Positions 22,820-33,589 of a stretch of DNA of 64,000 nt are shown in pieces. The notes beneath the pieces are model-generated. The model saw only the letters and a program-made list of their open reading frames with translations. It was not told the DNA's origin and did not search any database. The stretch is from Chrysemys picta bellii (Eukaryota; Chordata; Testudines; Emydidae). Position numbers and translations under genes: made by a program. The DNA is taken from the NCBI RefSeq assembly GCF_011386835.1, contig NC_088792.1, positions 44,506,882 through 44,570,881 on the forward strand, written 5' to 3'. How positions within the stretch are numbered: the stretch's first letter is position 1; each line of letters begins with the position of its first letter.

Positions 22820-25390
22820 AAGCACAAACATTGAGCCACATTACAGTAAAGTCTCAGCAGTCCTGTTTACTGACTAGTGTCTCTGTTACAATCAGACATT
22901 TAATTTCATAATCATGTCCCAGAACACTTCCCATTAGTGCTTAAGGTTAAACCCTGAGTGGTTACATATTCTTCAGCGTGTGCATCCGTCTAATAAAGTC
23001 TCCTTTATTACATCAACTTGACCCCTCCCCCCATCCTTTTCTTTTTTAGCATGGTAGGAAGTCACAAGTCTCTAAATGAAATTGGCCTCGTAAGGATTTG
23101 TAAGGCATCTGCACCAGAATGACTAGATCCAGGAAAGAGAAGTTACCCACTGGACTAATTTTAGTAATGTGAGAACTTTTTTGTTTTTTTTGGTGACCAA
23201 AATTATGGACTAGGGAACAGAACCATCCCCTGTGGAAATGAATGCCAACAAAGCCACACTTATGTCAACAATCTGCTGCTAACATCATAGGAAGTTACTT
23301 GGGGAAAAACAGATCTGACTGAAGTATTGATGCTTGACTGGTTCCTTTAGGTGCAACTGCAATACATATACATAATGATAAATAGCATGAATACAGGCAG
23401 ACCCAAACAGTCTTCGGAGAGGTCCAGATCATCCATGCTCATTGTGAAACACAAAAGGGAGGCTTCTTCGGAGAACATTTCTACAATAATACTCTCACCG
23501 AGACTGCCCACCCATCATCCTGCTTCCCTACCTTGCAGAAAAAGGTCCAGGGCCATCCCCTTCCCCATGGGGAACCCTAGGGACTCCCACAGATTCTGTG
23601 TTATCTGCATGAGGACAGGGCTATCCACACAATAGTCCTGGACCTCTGCACTAGCAGTAGTCTTCTATGTCTCCGCTAGCTCTTGGGCAATGTGATTCAA
23701 TTGAAGCTGTTCAGCCAGGAACTTTCCCTGCCTGTGTCTGCCTCTGCGGAACCAAAGGGAATTCTGCGGGGGGGGGAAAATACAGCCATAGATTGGTTTA
23801 GCTTTTCTGATTAAAGCAACAGGAGGGGATAGCATGTGCATACCTCCATGCCTCCTCCCGCCCATGCCTCCTCCTAGCCTGCCTCAACTTCATTTCCTCC
23901 TCCAGTGTTAACCCACACTCAGGAAGTGGAGGTGGAGTGGTGCTGCTAAGGTTACTGAGCCAGCCCTTATGTGCAGAGATGTGAAGGTCAATACATGAGG
24001 GCCCTTATGTGCTGATTTTGGGTGGAAGAGGGTGATCAAGGCCACCAAGAGCAACTCAGAGCAGGCCATGAATGAAGAAAACAAAAGCCAGGATAGAGTG
24101 GGTACCCTCTTTCCAGCCTGCTCACCTTCCAAAGAAAACCATAGACAATACAATAAGGGAAAGGGCAAGCAAATAATTCAGTTCTCTGCGACAAGGAGCA
24201 TTGCAACACTGTCCAATAATCCATCAATTATCTTCTCCCAGCAATTCTACCGCTGAGTGATGGAGAGTATTAAAACCAACTATACTCCCATCAGTTATCA
24301 TAAAGATCAAATTCAGAACCACAAAAAGAAAAACAAATTCAGAAGAGCAGAAAGCTACATACAAATTTTATTCTCGGATTCTATTCTGTTGTATTCTATA
24401 TAGGCGCTTGTATCACCCTCATCACCAGCAGGGCATTAAGCAATGTGATTAACATCTGTTAAGCATGCTTTGTTTTCTCTCTCATCATTTCCCCAGGGGG
24501 AAAATTCTGTGTACAGTGTAATGTTTTGGTAGGATTTAAAAACAAACAAACGTACACACTGCTATGTGTCTATACTGTAGAAGGCAGGGTCAAAGAAGTG
24601 TGCCTTGTGCTTAGAGCAGAAGATGGTAAGTTTCATGGTAATTTTAGCTGTCATGCAGTTTTTAATTTCTATGGGAGTTAGTTACACAGTCTAGAAGCAG
24701 CCCCCCAAGAAAGCTGTCTCCTGGACAGACAAGCTTTATTCTTGTGGTGGAAAGTTCCATTGTGCCAGAGAAGCAGAGTTGCTGACCAGAGACTTTGTCC
24801 TGCAGCTGTTAGATATGCTGGGTCTAGGCCATTGAGAACCTTCAAATTAAGGGCTGAGACTGAACTTGACTATTCTATGGGAAATCAGTGCAGAGAATGG
24901 AGGACAGGTTTGATATGCTTGTGGTAGCCTGTGTTGCTGAGGAGATGCATTATTGTTCTGAATTAGCTGGAGTATTTTAAGGACAGATGTCTTCATGCTG
25001 CATTGTAGTTGTCCAGCCATAATCTACCAGGATGGTGGGTGTGATTCATTTCTTGTACGTGGTGGGTTGCAAGGCTGCTACTAACAGGTCAGGCATCTGT
25101 ACTGGATATGGACTGGCCACAGAGCTTCCTTTTTAGAGAGATCTACACCAGATGTGTTCACTAAAGACCTTTAATGTTCTGCCTCGTATGACTGAGGTTA
25201 GTTTAAATAATGTATGTTGCACACAGCACCACCTATTGGCTGAACTACATAATATAGTTTCATTTTCCATTACATCTCCTCCTTTAAATTCTATATTCCT
25301 AACATGTACAAAATTTACACTATCTTTGAAATTCGGTATGTATCAGTCTGTTAAACTTCTCTGAATTGTACTGGTTTTCTAATTACACAT
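22820..25390. other. Unannotated stretch, possible ancient LINE tail at 24700-25090
   Basis: No gene is recognised. The part around 24840-25010 (GGGAAATCAGTGCAGAGA, GTTGTCCAGCC) recalls an old vertebrate LINE 3' region, but this is from memory of sequence style only. The rest shows nothing clear. Confidence 0.3.
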
Positions 25391-25699
25391 CCTGAATGCG
25401 TAACAACTTCGTGATCTGGCTATCCATTAATGGCAATGCCTGGTTGTGGTCGGTTTGGAGTCCCTTGAATCTTCTTCTTGTTCCGTATCTGCCTCCTGTG
25501 GGGTTTTCTCTGTTGGCTGTTCTTTCTGAGGAACAAACGGTAGATGTTGAACACTCCACTGTCAGTTTCGGTCACACATGATCTGGGCAATTAATTCTTT
25601 TTCTTTATGACAGCTGGAGTTCTCCTTTTTCTCCATCCAGTTTGACATGAACACAGTCACCAGGTTCTAGACCAGCAATTCTCTAACTGAGTGACATCT

Positions 25700-26332
25700 G
25701 TTGTAAAAGTGTTTGTAAGCTCTTTTCCCTTTTTTATCCAATTTGGCCATTGTCTTCATGTCTGGCGACTTTGGAGACAGAACTACGGTGCAACTTTGGA
25801 AAAGAATCTGAGTTGTCTTCCCATCAGGAGTTGTGCTAGCCTATATCCAGTAGCTGCTGGTGGTGTTGAGCTGTAGCTCAGAAGAGCAAGGAATGGATCT
25901 TCTTGCTGTAGGATTTTCTTGACCCTCTGTGCAGCTCTTTCAGCCTCTCTATTCATTTGTGGATACCGTGGGCTGCCAGCAATATGATCAAAATCATATT
26001 TCATTGGAATGACTTGAATTCTGCTACAGTGAGTTGTGGTCTGTTGTCCATCACTAGTTGTTCTGGAATACCAAAGTGAACAAAAATGCACTTCTGTTCC
26101 TCGATAACACTGCAACATAATACGTCTTTTAAATATATTATTTCTATATACTTGGAAAAATAGTCCATTACAACCAGGCAATGATGTCCTCTGAATTCAC
26201 ATAAAGCTAGTCTTGTCCAAGTTCTGTGTGGTAGAGGTGCTGTTGTTAAAAGTTGTTTGTGTTGTGTTGGTCTGTTAGTTCTGCAATGTTCAGATGCACA
26301 TACTTTATTCTTTATGTCCTTGCTGATGCTCA
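25700..26332 (-). pseudogene. Gypsy integrase, second zinc cysteine pair and catalytic core
   Basis: The frame ending at 26001 begins with the SKDIKNKV then CASEHC segment of the zinc-binding domain. It continues into the core at [12 protein letters not shown] and a [10 protein letters not shown] segment holding the second catalytic Asp. An overlapping shifted frame (25783-26181) carries [14 protein letters not shown] with the catalytic Glu. The first catalytic Asp position reads TRL instead of the usual TDL. A frameshift lies near 26010. Integrase inserts the cDNA into the host chromosome; this copy cannot. Confidence 0.8.
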
Positions 26333-26334
26333 TG

Positions 26335-26998
26335 GGGGTGAGGGTGAGGGGGTGAGGGGAAGAGGACTTGCAGGGGCTGTAGCCATCCCAAAATTTGCCT
26401 TGGCCCCCCCAGAGCAGCTGCCACACTCTAGCCACCCAGCTCCGAAGGCAGAGTAGAGAGCGTGGCAGTTGCTGGCTGGCTGGCTGCTGGCAGCAGTAGA
26501 GAATTAAGCCTGGGCAGGAGGCCAGGGTGCCCAAGAGCAGCCTGTGACCCGTGTCCCCGGCCACCGAGGCGCATCACCCAGGGCAGGTGGAGAGTCTGTG
26601 GCTCCACACAGTGGCCCTGACTGACCCACTCCAGCTCGGGCTCCTGGGCCCTGCTTCCTACAGTCACTGCTCCCAAAGGCTCTGCCAGCCCTGGAACCAG
26701 GTCCCCTTCAGGTAGAGTGATCGGATGTCCAGATTTTATAGGAACAGTCCCAATTTTGGGGTCTTTTTCTTATATAGGCTCCTATTACCCCCCCACCCCC
26801 TGTCCCGATTTGTCACATTTGCTGTCTGGTCATGCTATTGCCAGGGCAGCTCTTATGGTCTGCGAGCAGGCAGCACCCCCCACTGCTTGGCTCCGGCTTC
26901 CAACCTGGCCATGGGATGCAGTGTCATGGCAAGTGGGGTCACGGAGGTGCATCCACCCCAATTTTCTGTCTGGCCAACCTCAGCCCCCAAAAACACAC
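26335..26998. repeat. GC-rich inserted DNA of unclear class, containing a MITE
   Basis: The block is non-coding GC-rich DNA lying between the Gypsy integrase and the solo LTR. It begins with a GGGTGAGGGTGAGGGGGTGA purine run and contains the MITE at 26713-26837. Its frames on both strands are not domain-bearing. It interrupts the Gypsy frame, so it is an insertion, but its own borders and class are not resolved. Confidence 0.45.
26713..26837. mobile_element. Short MITE with TAGGGTGACCAGA-type ends
   Basis: The left end TAGAGTGATCGGATGTCC and right end GCTGTCTGGTCATGCTA are imperfect inverted repeats over about 16 bases. The interior TTTTATAGGAACAGTCCC and TTTCTTATATAGGCTCC is characteristic of one family. 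A 38-bp partial copy lies at 49718-49756 in reverse orientation. The target duplication is not clear. Confidence 0.6.
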
Positions 26999-28080
26999 TG
27001 TGACATTATTGATATAATCTGGGACCATATAGATCATTGTTGCAACCAAGGTCCTGTAGTGGCACGCAAATCTTGTATAAAGGGGGTCAAATGGGGTGTC
27101 TAAGACAAGATTATGGTTTACTGGTTATGATTATGCTGTCTATATGTGTGTATTACTTTTGTAGTTGAAGTTATAAATATTGGCTCTATACTGTCTGTAT
27201 TTCAAACTTATGCTATGCTGCTGGGTGACATCCCAGACAAACTGGTGTTAGCTCTGCCGAGCCTGCTTGATGGCCCATTAAGGACCATCAGCTATACAAT
27301 GGACCCATTGAGAGAAGGCAAATATGCCTTGAGACTCAGCAAAATATGCAGGAACTTGCCCATGTGACTCCAGACTCCATTTTGCTGTAATTTTCCACAG
27401 TAAGAACAAAGAGGTGTTCTTACACCTGGAAAAGACTATATAAGGCTGATGCCTCATCTCCATCTTGTCTTCAATCCTGCTTCATACCTCTGGAGGGACT
27501 TTGCTACAAGCTGAAGCTTTGAACAAAGGACTGAGGACCCATCCCAGCGGGGGATGTATTCCAGAGACTTGATTTGAACCTGCAGTTTATTCGATCGCTG
27601 CTGCAAGCCTGAACCAAGAACTTTGCCATTACTGTATGTAATTGATTCCATTTAACCAATTCTAACTCTCATCTCTATCTTTTTCCTTTTATGAATAAAC
27701 CTTTAGATTTTAGATTCTGAAGGATTGGCAACAGCGTGATTTGTGGGTAAGATCTGATTTGTATATTGACCTGGGTCTGGGGCTTGGTCCTTTGGGATCA
27801 GGAGAACCTTTTTCTTTTACTGGGGTATTGGTTTTCATAACCATTTGTCCCCATAACGAGTGGCACTGGTGGTAATACTGGGAAACTGGAGTGTCTAAGG
27901 AGATTGCTTGTGAGACTTGCGGTTAGCCAGTGGGGTGAGACCGAAGTCCTCTTAGTCTGGCTGGTTTGGTTTGCCTTAGAGGTGGAAAAAACCCCAGCCT
28001 TGGGCTGTAACTGCCCTATTTGAGCAATTTGTCCTGAGTTGGCACTCTCAGTTGGGTTCCGCCAGAACCGCATTGTCACA
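26999..28080 (+). mobile_element. Solo LTR of an endogenous retrovirus or LTR element
   Basis: The 1082-bp unit starts TGTGACATTATTG, ends CGCATTGTCACA (TG...CA, short inverted TGTGAC/GTCACA ends) and is flanked by CACAC on both sides (26994-26998 and 28081-28085). It contains TATATAAG at 27437-27444 and AATAAA at 27694-27699 in the plus direction, the expected promoter and polyadenylation order. No second LTR or internal region is present, consistent with LTR-LTR recombination. The CACAC duplication lies in CA-rich sequence and is weaker evidence than the ends. Confidence 0.8.
27437..27444 (+). promoter_or_regulatory. TATA box of the solo LTR
   Basis: TATATAAG lies about 250 bases upstream of the polyadenylation signal in the same LTR, a usual U3/R arrangement. 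Activity is not shown. Confidence 0.5.
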
Positions 28081-28086
28081 CACACA

Positions 28087-28254
28087 CATTGGGAAGAGGC
28101 TGGCTTTGCGTCTGGCCTGGTCATGGCATTTAGTTAATCCTTGATGTCCTTCATGGATGAGGTTTAGTATTTCTCTTTTTATTTCATTTGGAATTACAAT
28201 GCAATCATCTTTAATCATGAATCCATTTGACTTGCTTAATTGTCCATGTACCAC
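28087..28254 (-). pseudogene. Gypsy integrase N-terminus (first zinc histidine pair)
   Basis: The minus-strand frame reads IPNEIKREILNLIHEGHQG, in which the H-x2-H-like histidine pair of the integrase zinc-binding domain is visible, and then KCHDQARRKASLFP. The domain's cysteine pair lies 1.75 kb away at about 26270-26310, beyond the interruption. The reading after LFP enters inserted DNA. Confidence 0.75.
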
Positions 28255-28312
28255 AAAGTAGTCTCTTGTCGCTTTCTTAGTGTCCTTTAGATAACTATGG
28301 CCCTAATGTTAC

Positions 28313-28513
28313 TTAGAACTTCTTGAAGCAGTGTGTGAGGTTGCTTTTTGTGGCTGGTATAGTCTCTTTTCCGATGGTGGTCTGCATGCATCCACATCCA
28401 TTCACACACGCCTTTACGTCACCTTCGAGTTCATGGGTAGTTGAATGCGATATTGGGTTCCATGACAGAGTGTCTGTTACTACCAGTTTTTTCCCCAGGA
28501 ACATATTTAGCAA
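28313..28513 (-). pseudogene. Gypsy RNase H end / connector remnant
   Basis: A 66-codon frame includes GKKLVVTDTLSWNP, matching the conserved end of Gypsy RNase H (usually GK.L.VADTLSR.P). It lies just upstream, on the minus strand, of the integrase start as expected. A stop separates it from the integrase piece. Upstream RNase H and reverse transcriptase could not be traced beyond about 28545. Confidence 0.6.
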
Positions 28514-28615
28514 TTGGGTTAAATTGCATTAGCCCTTTATCAATAGACGTTGGCACCTTGGCAATGGATTAACAATGTATGTGGAGACCTTCCACTGAAA
28601 CAGATGTGACTGTAT

Positions 28616-28930
28616 GGCTATGTCTAGACTGGAGCTGGGGATGCGAATCCCAGCTCGCATATATATACCCAGACTCACCTTGCTCAAGCTAGTGCACTAA
28701 CAGTAACATGTAGCTGGGGTAGCCTGGGTGGTGGCTCAGGCTAGTCACTCCATGCAAGTACCTGCCTGGACCCCCGTGTATGTACTTGGAAAGTTAGCCC
28801 GAGATGCTGCCTGTGGTACCCTGGCCACACTGCTATATTTAGCATGCAAATTTGCACAGAGAGAGCATGGGTACATCTACACAAGCTGGGAATCCCCTCC
28901 CCCCCAGCTCCCAGTGTATACATAACTTAT
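28616..28930. mobile_element. MITE-like element with TATGTCTAGACTGGAG ends
   Basis: The left end (ATGTCTAGACTGGAGCTGGG) and right end (reverse of CAGCTCCCAGTGTATACAT) are inverted over about 18 bases. The interior is non-coding with a repeated GCTGGGAATCCC word. Duplication and superfamily are not determined. Confidence 0.45.
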
Positions 28931-29398
28931 ACAAGGCTGATAAAACTGAATATCTTTTTTTATTAGTTATTGTGGGTTTGAACTTCTAAATGTCTCTCCC
29001 CTTTCGTTCTTGTGTATCATTCAGAATAAGTGTCTGTTTGAATTTCCTAGCAGACATCAACTAGGAATCAAAATGCAGCTTATTTTTTGCTCTAATTCCT
29101 GCTTTTGGCCTGTTATACCATTCCCCATAAACCACTTCACCATCTAGTGTGATTCTAAAGAGTAGATGTGTAAAAGTAGCGAAACATTTTCATTAAAATG
29201 AGTGAATATTTTTCAGCCATTTATTTTGCATGAGTATGCACCTCTGAAATATGTATGCGAATTTGGCCTCTGTGTGGGCTGGGGTCTGCACTGGGTTGGG
29301 TGGAGAAGGGGGTGGAGAGTTGTCTGGCCACAGGGAGGTGTCAGTAGCCACTGGATTGGTGGGATGCAAAATCTCCCCATTTGGAGCTGTTACCGAAA
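28931..29398. other. Unannotated stretch
   Basis: Flanking DNA left of the retroviral LTR; nothing recognised. Confidence 0.5.
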
Positions 29399-29779
29399 TG
29401 TCGGGTCCACCTAGCTGAGAGCCAATAACAGCCAGACAGGGATAAGGAAAAGGTTGCTTTATTCTGCAGAAGAAAGGAGAGCTTTGCACCTTGGTACAAA
29501 TACTCTGTCTTACACACATTTTACAGCTCCTTTATACACATTCAGACAAAGGCCCTTGCCGTGTTAACACTTGATTGGTGGTTGCCAGACCCGTGTTGCT
29601 GCTATCTGGTCAGTGAATACCGGCTTGGGGCTAGTTCCCTCTGCCTCAAGGCAGAGGAGAGAAGATAGTTCAAAAGTTCAGGCTACTGTGTAGTGAGGTA
29701 TCTGCTTCCCCCTAATGGCCACTGGTTGACATAAAGGCTGCTAGCTATTGGGGGGTGGGGGTCGCTGCTGACTGTCACA
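29399..29779 (-). mobile_element. 3' LTR of an endogenous retrovirus
   Basis: This 381-bp LTR is bounded by TGTCGGGTCC and GACTGTCACA (TG...CA). On the minus strand it carries a TATA-like GTATAAA (29531-29537) followed by AATAAA (29458-29463), in the correct order. A purine tract (29780-29790 on the complement) directly precedes it on the minus strand, and env lies upstream, so it is the 3' LTR. The 5' LTR is not in the window. Confidence 0.75.
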
Positions 29780-29791
29780 GTCCCCCCTTCG
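29780..29791 (-). promoter_or_regulatory. Polypurine tract of the endogenous retrovirus
   Basis: The minus strand reads AAGGGGGGAC against the LTR border, the primer position for plus-strand DNA synthesis. Confidence 0.6.
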
Positions 29792-29803
29792 GGCCTGAAA
29801 AGC

Positions 29804-30331
29804 TCAAAAATTGTCAAGCCCGTTAGGCAATTTGCGATCAAGCCGGAGAGACAGATACTGGGTTTTCTCACGGGTGGCAGAGCCCTTAGTAACAGCACTA
29901 CACAAACATCTTGCACATTGAAACATTACCCAAATAACACATAGAAAGAAAAGAAGGAAAATAATCCACTTGACAGTTTTTCGGAAGAGCCCCATGAACC
30001 ATGACCCAAGGTCTGGGAGGAGGTCCTCAAAACTAAAGGTATGATCAAGAGACACAGCATGGAAAACAACAGCAGCATTCTTAATGGCTTGTAAATCCTG
30101 CTCAATTAAGCCGGAATGATTAACATAGAAACAACATTTTTCCCCGATGCGAGCACAAGCTCCCCCTAATTCAGCATTCATGGCATCTAACACACACCTA
30201 TTTTGCAGCGTAATTTCTATTTCATCGATTTCTCGTTTTAACTTCTGGAAAGCATCTAAAGAGGCATTAGCTGCCTTTTCAAGCTCAGCAGAAATATTTA
30301 CTACCGCCCTTTTCAACTCTGCTACTCCCAA
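29804..30331 (-). pseudogene. env: Endogenous retrovirus env, transmembrane subunit
   Basis: The 175-codon frame covers most of the transmembrane subunit, which anchors the envelope spike and drives membrane fusion. In order: helical ectodomain (about residues 8-45), an immunosuppressive-like region (about 42-58), a C-x6-CC disulphide motif (C59, C66, C67), an N-glycosylation site at N71, a membrane-spanning helix (about 122-138) followed by cysteine-rich residues, and a cytoplasmic tail. The C-x6-CC motif is typical of gamma-type envelopes. The hydrophobic fusion segment lies just upstream in the same frame. The subunit is out of frame with the surface-subunit frame at 30285-30794, so a full envelope is not encoded. 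Confidence 0.85.
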
Positions 30332-30794
30332 CCCAGGAATGAGTGCACGAACAAAGGAGTGAAACCCCGTTTGTCTGACTATTAAGGGATTGTTGGCACG
30401 TTTCGCTTGAGTCTTTATGGGGGGTGAAAAACTTATGGGAATAGCTGCCCAGGTTGAGGATCTGGCTGGAATCCAATGTGTCGTTTACTTGCACATCTGG
30501 TAACACCTGGGCCACACCACATCGACCTTGCCAACCTGGAGGGAAAGCTTTGTAGACACTGTGGCCACAGATAAAATACAAGCCAGGGGTCTCTAAATAG
30601 AGGGTAAGGGTATTACCCGCGACTCGATGGCGCCAGGCCACCCATTCATTCCAACGCCAGGAGTTACCCACTAGGCGGTCCTGGCACCTCCAATGGGAAA
30701 CATTTAAGTCTCCCAGGGCATGGGTATTATTTAAAATGGCCCCACAGTACGTAACCCCAAATATGTTAGCTGTGAAACTTGCAAGTGATCCCAT
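30285..30794 (-). pseudogene. env: Endogenous retrovirus env, surface-subunit C-terminal part (frameshifted)
   Basis: This 169-codon frame, starting at an ATG, holds the end of the surface subunit, the receptor-binding half of the spike: several Trp- and Cys-bearing segments and N-glycosylation sites. A frameshift, probably in the short C-run near 30418-30425, throws the last about 45 codons into a wrong frame before the cleavage region. Upstream the same frame continues to about 30960 but is broken by a TAG directly before the ATG. The N-terminal surface subunit, gag and pol are absent. Confidence 0.7.
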
Positions 30795-30978
30795 GGACTA
30801 TGGGCATCCAGACATCCTTTCAAGGGATTTGTGGGGCAACAGAATGCCAGAGTAAATATCCATATAATACATATGTGTTTTATTTATGGGGCCTAACGGG
30901 AGGAATGAGGGAAACCACTGCTCTTGATAAGGAATGTCTGTTGGTTTTACAGTAAAGGCCATGTGCAGGAGACAAGGG

Positions 30979-31026
30979 GGCTTTCACTCCTTTGTTCGTG
31001 CGCTCATTCCTGGGTTGGGAGTAGCA
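30979..31026 (+). repeat. Inverted copy of the env fusion-segment DNA
   Basis: About 47 bp here are the reverse complement of 30320-30366 with about two mismatches. That interval encodes the start of the transmembrane subunit. The two arms enclose about 610 bp of surface-subunit sequence. The plus-strand copy stops after a few codons. Confidence 0.75.
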
Positions 31027-31711
31027 GATTTTATCTGAGTATTTTCTGGGACTGTTATTTAAACCAACAAAAAAAGGATAAATATAGCCTGGGTTTGTAT
31101 CATCCAGTAGCTGCCCCTCTCTCCTCCCAGGACTTCTGGGAGGCAGCCCTGGACAGTGTGGCTAAAATGCAGACGCACTGCTATAAGGATGGGTGTGTGA
31201 GGGAGAGGATGGCAAGGGGCCAGAGGTATTGCAGAGGCACTGTGCTTGTGTGTACTGTCTCCTGGCCGCCTGTGATTATCTGGGCATCAGCCAGGTTTGG
31301 GGGAAAAGCTTGACTTCATGCTAGAGCAAACTCTGCTCCCTGATGTGATCATGTAGAGGGTATCCTCATGCAGATTGCCTCCCTCTCAGATGCATCCCAT
31401 AGGATTTGCTGCAGGAAAGGATGGTCTGGACCAGTAACAGTAGGATGGTGCAATAAAATTCTGGCACAGTAAGTGACATGAACCATAAAACATGGGCCCA
31501 TAAGGGAAGCAGCAGTCATGGAGAAGTATCCTGATAAATATTGCAAACATAGTGGAAACTCATGCTGGTTTATAATAGCCAGTTTATTGCTGTTTTCTCT
31601 GACACCCGAAAAAATGAAAATCTTAAAAATTATCTCTAAAGCTGCAGAAAACCATTTAGTCATGGGTGCAAGGTTTATATAATTTTTGGTGATGCCCAGA
31701 ACGGGTTCAAG
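31027..31711. other. Unannotated stretch
   Basis: No retroviral gag or pol continues here and no other element is recognised. Confidence 0.5.
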
Positions 31712-32248
31712 CAGAGCCATCACGTCCATAGGATGGACCGGGGCAACCACCCCGTGCCCCATGCTTTGGGGGGCCCTGCACTTCAGGGGGACGCGGGGTC
31801 CAGGGCGGCCTGGGAGGTTAGTGGGGGGCTTGGTGCTGGCAGCAGCAAGTGACCTGACCCCAACCCGCCCCGCTCTGCTCCACCCCACCAGCTCCCAGCG
31901 TCGCTCGGGGGAGGCGGTGGACTGAAAGAGGCGGGGTGGGGGCGGAGGCTTGCGGGAAGGGGTGGAATGGGGGCAGGTTGGGGGCAGAGCAGGGGTGAGA
32001 AGAATCAGGGTGGGGGCGGAGCAGGGGCGGGAAGAGGTGGGGTGGGGGTTTGGGGGAACGGGTGGAAAGGGGGGGAACAGAGTGGGGCAGGGCGGGCTGG
32101 GGCCAGGTCGCTTGCTGCTGGCAGTGGCAGGGCCCCTGCTAACTCCCCAGGGCACCCTGGACCCTGCGTCCCCCTGACGCACGGGGCCTCCCAAAGCACG
32201 GGTCCCAGGGCGGTTGCCCTGCTCTGTCCTATGGACGGGACGGCTCTG
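31712..32248. mobile_element. GC-rich element with about 170-bp terminal inverted repeats
   Basis: The ends CAGAGCCATCACGTCCATAG and CAGAGCCGTCCCGTCCATAG (inverted) begin inverted arms alignable for about 170 bases at roughly 80% identity (31712-31880 against 32080-32248). The centre is G-rich. No target duplication was found. Frames of up to 341 codons across the element are GC artefacts with Pro/Ser-rich, domain-free translations. Confidence 0.6.
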
Positions 32249-33589
32249 AAAATATAAGCCCAAACATTGGTGGAGCCGGGCCCACGTTCCTGAATATTGG
32301 TGGAGCACTGGCATCACTGGCCCATATAACTTGCCATCTATGCACTTAGTGTTAAATTGCTTCTCCAGTGACAATTAACACAAGCTTCTTACATCAAGTA
32401 CACTTTAGAATGGTTGTATTTAATCAGTGTTCTTAATTTAATCTCAAATGGTAAATACACACACCCACACACATTTTCATACACTGTATATGAGAATATG
32501 AAACCCTAAAGTAATTAGTATTCAAGAAACATAGTTAAAACTAAGCTTAGATTTTAAAATTCCAGGCTCTAAAGTTATCAGGGAAAATGGAATGATATGA
32601 TTAAGACACCATGCATGCTTCTTTATTAGAGACAGAGGGCTTGATTCTCCATTTCACGTACACCAATACAAAGTGTATATAAAATGCTATCTTTCTGATC
32701 TGATAGCATTTTATACCTACCTGGCATTGTTGTGATGACTGCATAAAGTCAATCAGGTCAAAATGTGTTATAAGGAGCTCCAACTTGCAAGTGAATACAG
32801 CCTGGTGTAACCAATTTTGAAACTAAACTATAACTGGTAAATCTGAATGCAGTGCAGTGTTATCTCTGTCTGTGCTTACAATTAGAAAAACTGTGGGAAG
32901 TCATAAATGATTTCACAGCTATTTTGTCATATGTGCAGAGTTTAATGGTTTTAGTACAATCTGTGATCGCTGAAAATTAGACCATAATGGTAAATGTTTG
33001 GAGGATCTGATTAATTACTTCAATATAGTGATAGGCTCAGCTCAGGTATCAGGAATGAATTTAATTAATGTCCATTTATATCTTATTGATGTAGAATTGT
33101 ATTAAGCAGACCTAGCTCACAAGTGACCCTGGAGAGTCTTATCAAAAGATCCATTAGCAATTGATCATTTCCCTAAAGGATTTTTTCTGCATACATTAGC
33201 AGTAATTGATAAAAAAGTAAAGGTGACATTTTAAGTAACTGAAGTGGGAGTTATTCAAATATAACTGTAAAAGTTCCATCAGCATGGAGCTAGTTGTTAA
33301 TCCTATAGAAGTCTTCACTAAAAATATTACAGTATCTAGAGCCCATTCCCAGATTGTACTCAGAAATGGGACACTGATAAGATACCCATTCCTTAGCATC
33401 ACTTTCTTTAAAGTAATGAAAAGTTACCTAATGGTTGGATATAAATAAGCATGATTTTATTGTATACTATTGAGTCGTTGATGTAGCAATGACCACATAG
33501 AACAAACTCCAAAAAGCATGTGACAAGTCAATAATTTTAAATTCTTGAGTGAGAGGAGGAAAAACAGTAGATTCTGTTAGAGTTTTGTT
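32249..33589. other. Unannotated AT-rich stretch
   Basis: The left flank near 32260-32340 resembles the reverse complement of 31670-31700, so the element at 31712 may sit within a larger decayed inverted-repeat element. Otherwise nothing is recognised. Confidence 0.4.

Larger units (their letters stand above)
25400..28545 (-). mobile_element. Decayed Ty3/Gypsy retrotransposon pol, interrupted
   Basis: Minus-strand pieces appear in Gypsy order from right to left: RNase H end/connector (28313-28513), integrase zinc-binding start (28087-28254), then after a 1.75-kb interruption the rest of integrase (about 25700-26332) and a C-terminal GDCVHVKLDGEK-like tail (about 25600-25660). Stops and frameshifts are frequent and LTRs were not found. 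The limits are approximate. Confidence 0.75.

Noticed and set aside
31349..32374. 341-codon open frame on the minus strand
   Set aside because: It crosses the long-inverted-repeat GC-rich element and unrelated flanks. The translation is Pro/Ser-rich without a domain, and the length is explained by few stops in GC-rich DNA.
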